From SIG578 sp964508295 (lineage in GTDB: Bacteria; Bacillota; Clostridia; Oscillospirales; Ruminococcaceae): a DNA stretch of 32,816 nucleotides. Shown here piece by piece: positions 31,734-32,816 of this stretch (position 1 is its first letter; the number at the start of each line of letters is the position of its first letter). The DNA lies in NCBI GenBank assembly GCA_964508295.1, contig CAZDSQ010000012.1:1-32816 (forward strand), read 5' to 3'. Under the pieces are notes generated by a model. That model was not told the DNA's origin, searched no databases, and worked only from the letters and a program-made list of their open reading frames with translations. Both the position numbers and the translations under genes were made by a program.

Positions 31734-32258
31734 ATGTATATGTTTCCACTCTTGTTGTTTTTTTCTATATTTTTTGCGAGATTTAGTACAACCTATGATA
31801 GCAGGAATTGCACGGGAAAATACATAGTTATAAAAAACTGCACATTAGCCAAGCTGTTAGTTGAAAAAGCAAGTTTTTTTGATAAAGGCAAATACACGTT
31901 GCAAAAAGATAGAAATAAAATGTCTGTTATAGGATTGATATTTTATCTATGTAATGTTTTTGTTATTACTCTGTTTGGCGTTCTTTTGCTTTTGCCGCAA
32001 ATACCTTGCGCACCTCTTGAAATAGATGCGACAAAGTTGTACTTGTATGCGGATACAGTAAATACAAAAATCCCCATTGTACTTGCAATAATTCTTTTGT
32101 GCGTTGAATTTTTGCATATTTTGGCTTTAATGTTCCGTTATAGAAAAGAAGTTGAGCAGAAGTGGATTAAAGGTTTGATTTTTGTTTTGTCAATTGTTGG
32201 CGGTTTAGCTTGTGGCACCGTGATAATTGAAATGCTTTTTGAATTATTTAAATGGTAA
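31734..32258 (+). CDS. Four-helix membrane protein, unknown function
   Basis: A 174-residue protein I do not recognise. Predicted membrane helices lie at about 3-18, 64-86, 110-132 and 144-168, with a basic loop (KDRNK) before the second. GGCGGTGAGG lies upstream of the ATG at 31734. The A+T content looks higher than in the housekeeping genes. It sits between module copies 2 and 3 and is probably monocistronic. There is no functional clue beyond membrane location. Confidence 0.7.
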   Translation: MYMFPLLLFFSIFFARFSTTYDSRNCTGKYIVIKNCTLAKLLVEKASFFDKGKYTLQKDRNKMSVIGLIFYLCNVFVITLFGVLLLLPQIPCAPLEIDATKLYLYADTVNTKIPIVLAIILLCVEFLHILALMFRYRKEVEQKWIKGLIFVLSIVGGLACGTVIIEMLFELFKW

Positions 32259-32285
32259 TATAATGGGGTCTGACCTTTTATGGCA

Positions 32286-32334
32286 AAAAGAGCAGGACGC
32301 AAGCCTTGCTCTTTTGTAATTATTGTGATATAAT
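32286..32334 (+). terminator. Terminator/promoter module, copy 3
   Basis: Hairpin AAAAGAGCAGGAC (32286-32298), loop GCAA, GCCTTGCTCTTTT (32303-32315), with one A-C mismatch. TTGCTC in the 3' arm (32306-32311) is again exactly 17 bp before TATAAT (32329-32334), with a TGA extension. Confidence 0.75.
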
Positions 32335-32381
32335 TAACAGGATGTCTTTTAGCAAAAACTTTTTTGAAAGGAATATGCACA

Positions 32382-32816
32382 ATGAACAAAATCGACAAAA
32401 AATATGATGCCCTGTTCACACCGTGGAAGATCGGCAATGTGGAGATAAAAAACCGCATTGTAATGTGCCCGATGGGCGGCACCTCGCTTTTCGGCTGGTT
32501 TGAGCTGGGCGGTTGCCACTTTGATAAGGAGGCGGCAAAACTTTTTCTAAAGCGAGCAAACAACAACGTTGGACTTATTATCCCCGGTATTGCGCCGCTT
32601 CGTGATACCTTCTGGGGCAAATGGCTCTGGCAAAATCCTAAAATGTTCGATGAGCTTAAAGAGTTTATGGACGAAATACATAAGACCGGCGCAAAGCTGT
32701 TTGTTCAGCTTACTGCGGGAATGGGTCGCTCCTGGGCTATTACAGAGCTGGTTGCTCCTCTGCATAAAAATAAAATCACCCGTGCTATCGTAAAGCCGAT
32801 TATTGACACCTCTCAC
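32382..32816 (+). CDS. NADH:flavin oxidoreductase, old-yellow-enzyme family (5' part)
   Basis: The first 145 codons of an open frame that runs off the window. TTGAAAGGAATATG-like sequence with AAGGA precedes the ATG at 32382. The start, FTPWKIGNVEIKNRIVMCPMG, split here at residues 12-24 and onward, is the FMN-binding entry of the OYE barrel, and LFVQLTAGMGR is the second FMN-contact strand. The family includes 2,4-dienoyl-CoA reductase and the bile-acid enzymes BaiCD and BaiH, which have extra iron-sulfur and FAD domains. Those domains would lie beyond the window, so the substrate cannot be assigned. Confidence 0.88.
   Translation, partial: MNKIDKKYDALFTPWKIGNVEIKNRIVMCPMGGTSLFGWFELGGCHFDKEAAKLFLKRANNNVGLIIPGIAPLRDTFWGKWLWQNPKMFDELKEFMDEIHKTGAKLFVQLTAGMGRSWAITELVAPLHKNKITRAIVKPIIDTSH

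Overview
The window reads like chromosomal DNA of a low-to-moderate GC, Gram-positive anaerobe of the Clostridia, probably a gut Oscillospiraceae/Ruminococcaceae relative. This is an inference from gene content: MurT/GatD, lipobox solute-binding proteins, CUT1 sugar permeases without a local ATPase, an HPr-like protein, strong AGGAG ribosome-binding sites, and sigma-A promoters with 17-bp spacers and frequent TGn extensions. No 16S gene or taxon-specific marker is present.

Region 1 (1-4630): a short repeat/palindrome zone; two tandem paralogous cytoplasmic proteins that look like TIM-barrel glycosidases, each with its own promoter and terminator; then a monocistronic LipO-type lipoprotein that binds a solute. 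Region 2 (4745-16575): one long operon. It starts with a promoter and a leader of about 600 nt packed with hairpins. Its genes encode a secreted solute-binding protein fused to two carbohydrate-binding-like modules, a MalF/MalG-type permease pair, an NHL-propeller membrane protein, a YIP1-like membrane protein, a large DUF5696-like protein, and a second permease pair. A strong bidirectional terminator closes it. The layout suggests a polysaccharide or glycan capture and import machine. The ATPase must come from elsewhere, as is usual for CUT1 systems served by a shared MsmX-type ATPase, and the two cytoplasmic glycosidase-like proteins upstream could process the imported sugar.

Region 3 (16581-22808): housekeeping genes. 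A convergent HPr-like protein without the active-site histidine is followed by an operon of mtaB, a degenerate NERD-like protein, murT, gatD and a NagD-like HAD phosphatase, and then a separate mreB-type gene. Region 4 (23031-28766): one gene for a 1911-residue surface protein built as [beta-sandwich, Fn3-like, Fn3-like] three times plus further modules and a C-terminal anchor. Region 5 (28885-30272): ispE, then tRNA-Ile(CAU, lysidine type) and tRNA-Trp, and a structured palindromic element directly downstream. Region 6 (30364-end): an ASCH-domain protein, two unrecognised membrane proteins and the start of an old-yellow-enzyme-type flavin oxidoreductase. The three intergenic gaps after the ASCH gene each carry a near-identical hairpin that acts as terminator while its 3' arm supplies the -35 box of the next promoter.

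The best candidates for something undescribed are the long structured leader at about 4950-5384, the repeated terminator/promoter module, the palindromic element after tRNA-Trp, and the NHL/YIP1/DUF5696 transport assembly.
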